5,379 nt of DNA from Planctomycetota bacterium (GTDB taxonomy: Bacteria; Planctomycetota; Phycisphaerae; Phycisphaerales; SM1A02). Under the pieces are notes generated by a model that saw only the letters and a list, made by a program, of their open reading frames with translations, searched no databases and was not told the origin of the DNA. Location: positions 1-5,379 of the forward strand of contig JAPULD010000457.1 of the NCBI GenBank assembly GCA_027295365.1. Reading direction: 5' to 3'. Every line of letters starts with the position of its first letter. Within the stretch, counting starts at the first letter, position 1. Position numbers and translations under genes: made by a program. This document shows, in pieces, positions 5,324-5,379 of the stretch.

Positions 5324-5379
5324 CCCCCCCCCCCCGGGGAGCCCCCCCCCCCCCCCCCCCCCCCCGCCCCCCCCGACCC
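5324..5379. repeat. Low-complexity poly-C tract at the right edge
   Basis: The last 56 bases are nearly pure C: 12 C (5324-5335), GGGG-A-G, 24 C (5342-5365), G, 8 C (5367-5374), then GACCC. Nothing else in the window resembles this. It most likely reflects a contig end with sequencing or assembly error. A genuine G/C homopolymer that stopped the assembly is less likely. No function should be read from it. Confidence 0.85.

Noticed and set aside
5324..5379. G-quadruplex or telomere-like end
   Set aside because: The runs are irregular in length and spacing, with no repeated unit. A contig-end artefact explains them better.

Overview
This bacterial window carries four complete protein genes, one gene fragment at the left edge and a low-complexity C tract at the right edge. 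Coding sequence is dense, fairly G+C-rich (about 60% by eye) and uses similar codons throughout. Start codons include GTG, and Shine-Dalgarno sites are strong for some genes and weak for others. The mix of a Ycf46-type AAA+ ATPase, a membrane-anchored TAXI-type binding protein with a lysine-rich tail and a secreted beta-lactamase-fold protein would fit a Planctomycete, but this is an impression and not a proof. I see no mobile element, CRISPR array, tRNA or rRNA.

Left half (1-1754), minus strand: a secreted beta-lactamase/penicillin-binding-protein-fold gene (1754 to 648) is followed after 42 bp by a SnoaL-like small-domain gene (605 to 195), and then by the first 32 codons of an unrecognised membrane protein that runs off the left edge (98 to 1). 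All three may share one transcript, although two hairpins lie between the second and third genes. In the first protein all three catalytic motifs of the serine beta-lactamase fold are altered, so it is probably a pseudoenzyme.

Middle (1755-2005): about 250 bp without a gene, holding a possible minus-strand promoter for the hydrolase/SnoaL pair.

Right half (2006-5152): two divergent genes share a 78-84 bp intergenic region. Leftward is a TAXI-family (TRAP-type) solute-binding domain held between two predicted membrane helices, with a cytoplasmic coiled coil and a very basic tail. Rightward is a Ycf46-like AAA+ ATPase with an intact ATPase core and an N-terminal half that looks like a degenerate second ATPase module. 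No TRAP permease gene is visible, so the binding protein may sense or scaffold rather than transport. A working link to the ATPase is suggested only by their head-to-head arrangement.

Right end (5153-5379): non-coding sequence with a small hairpin, ending in about 56 bases that are almost all C and look like a contig end or an assembly artefact.
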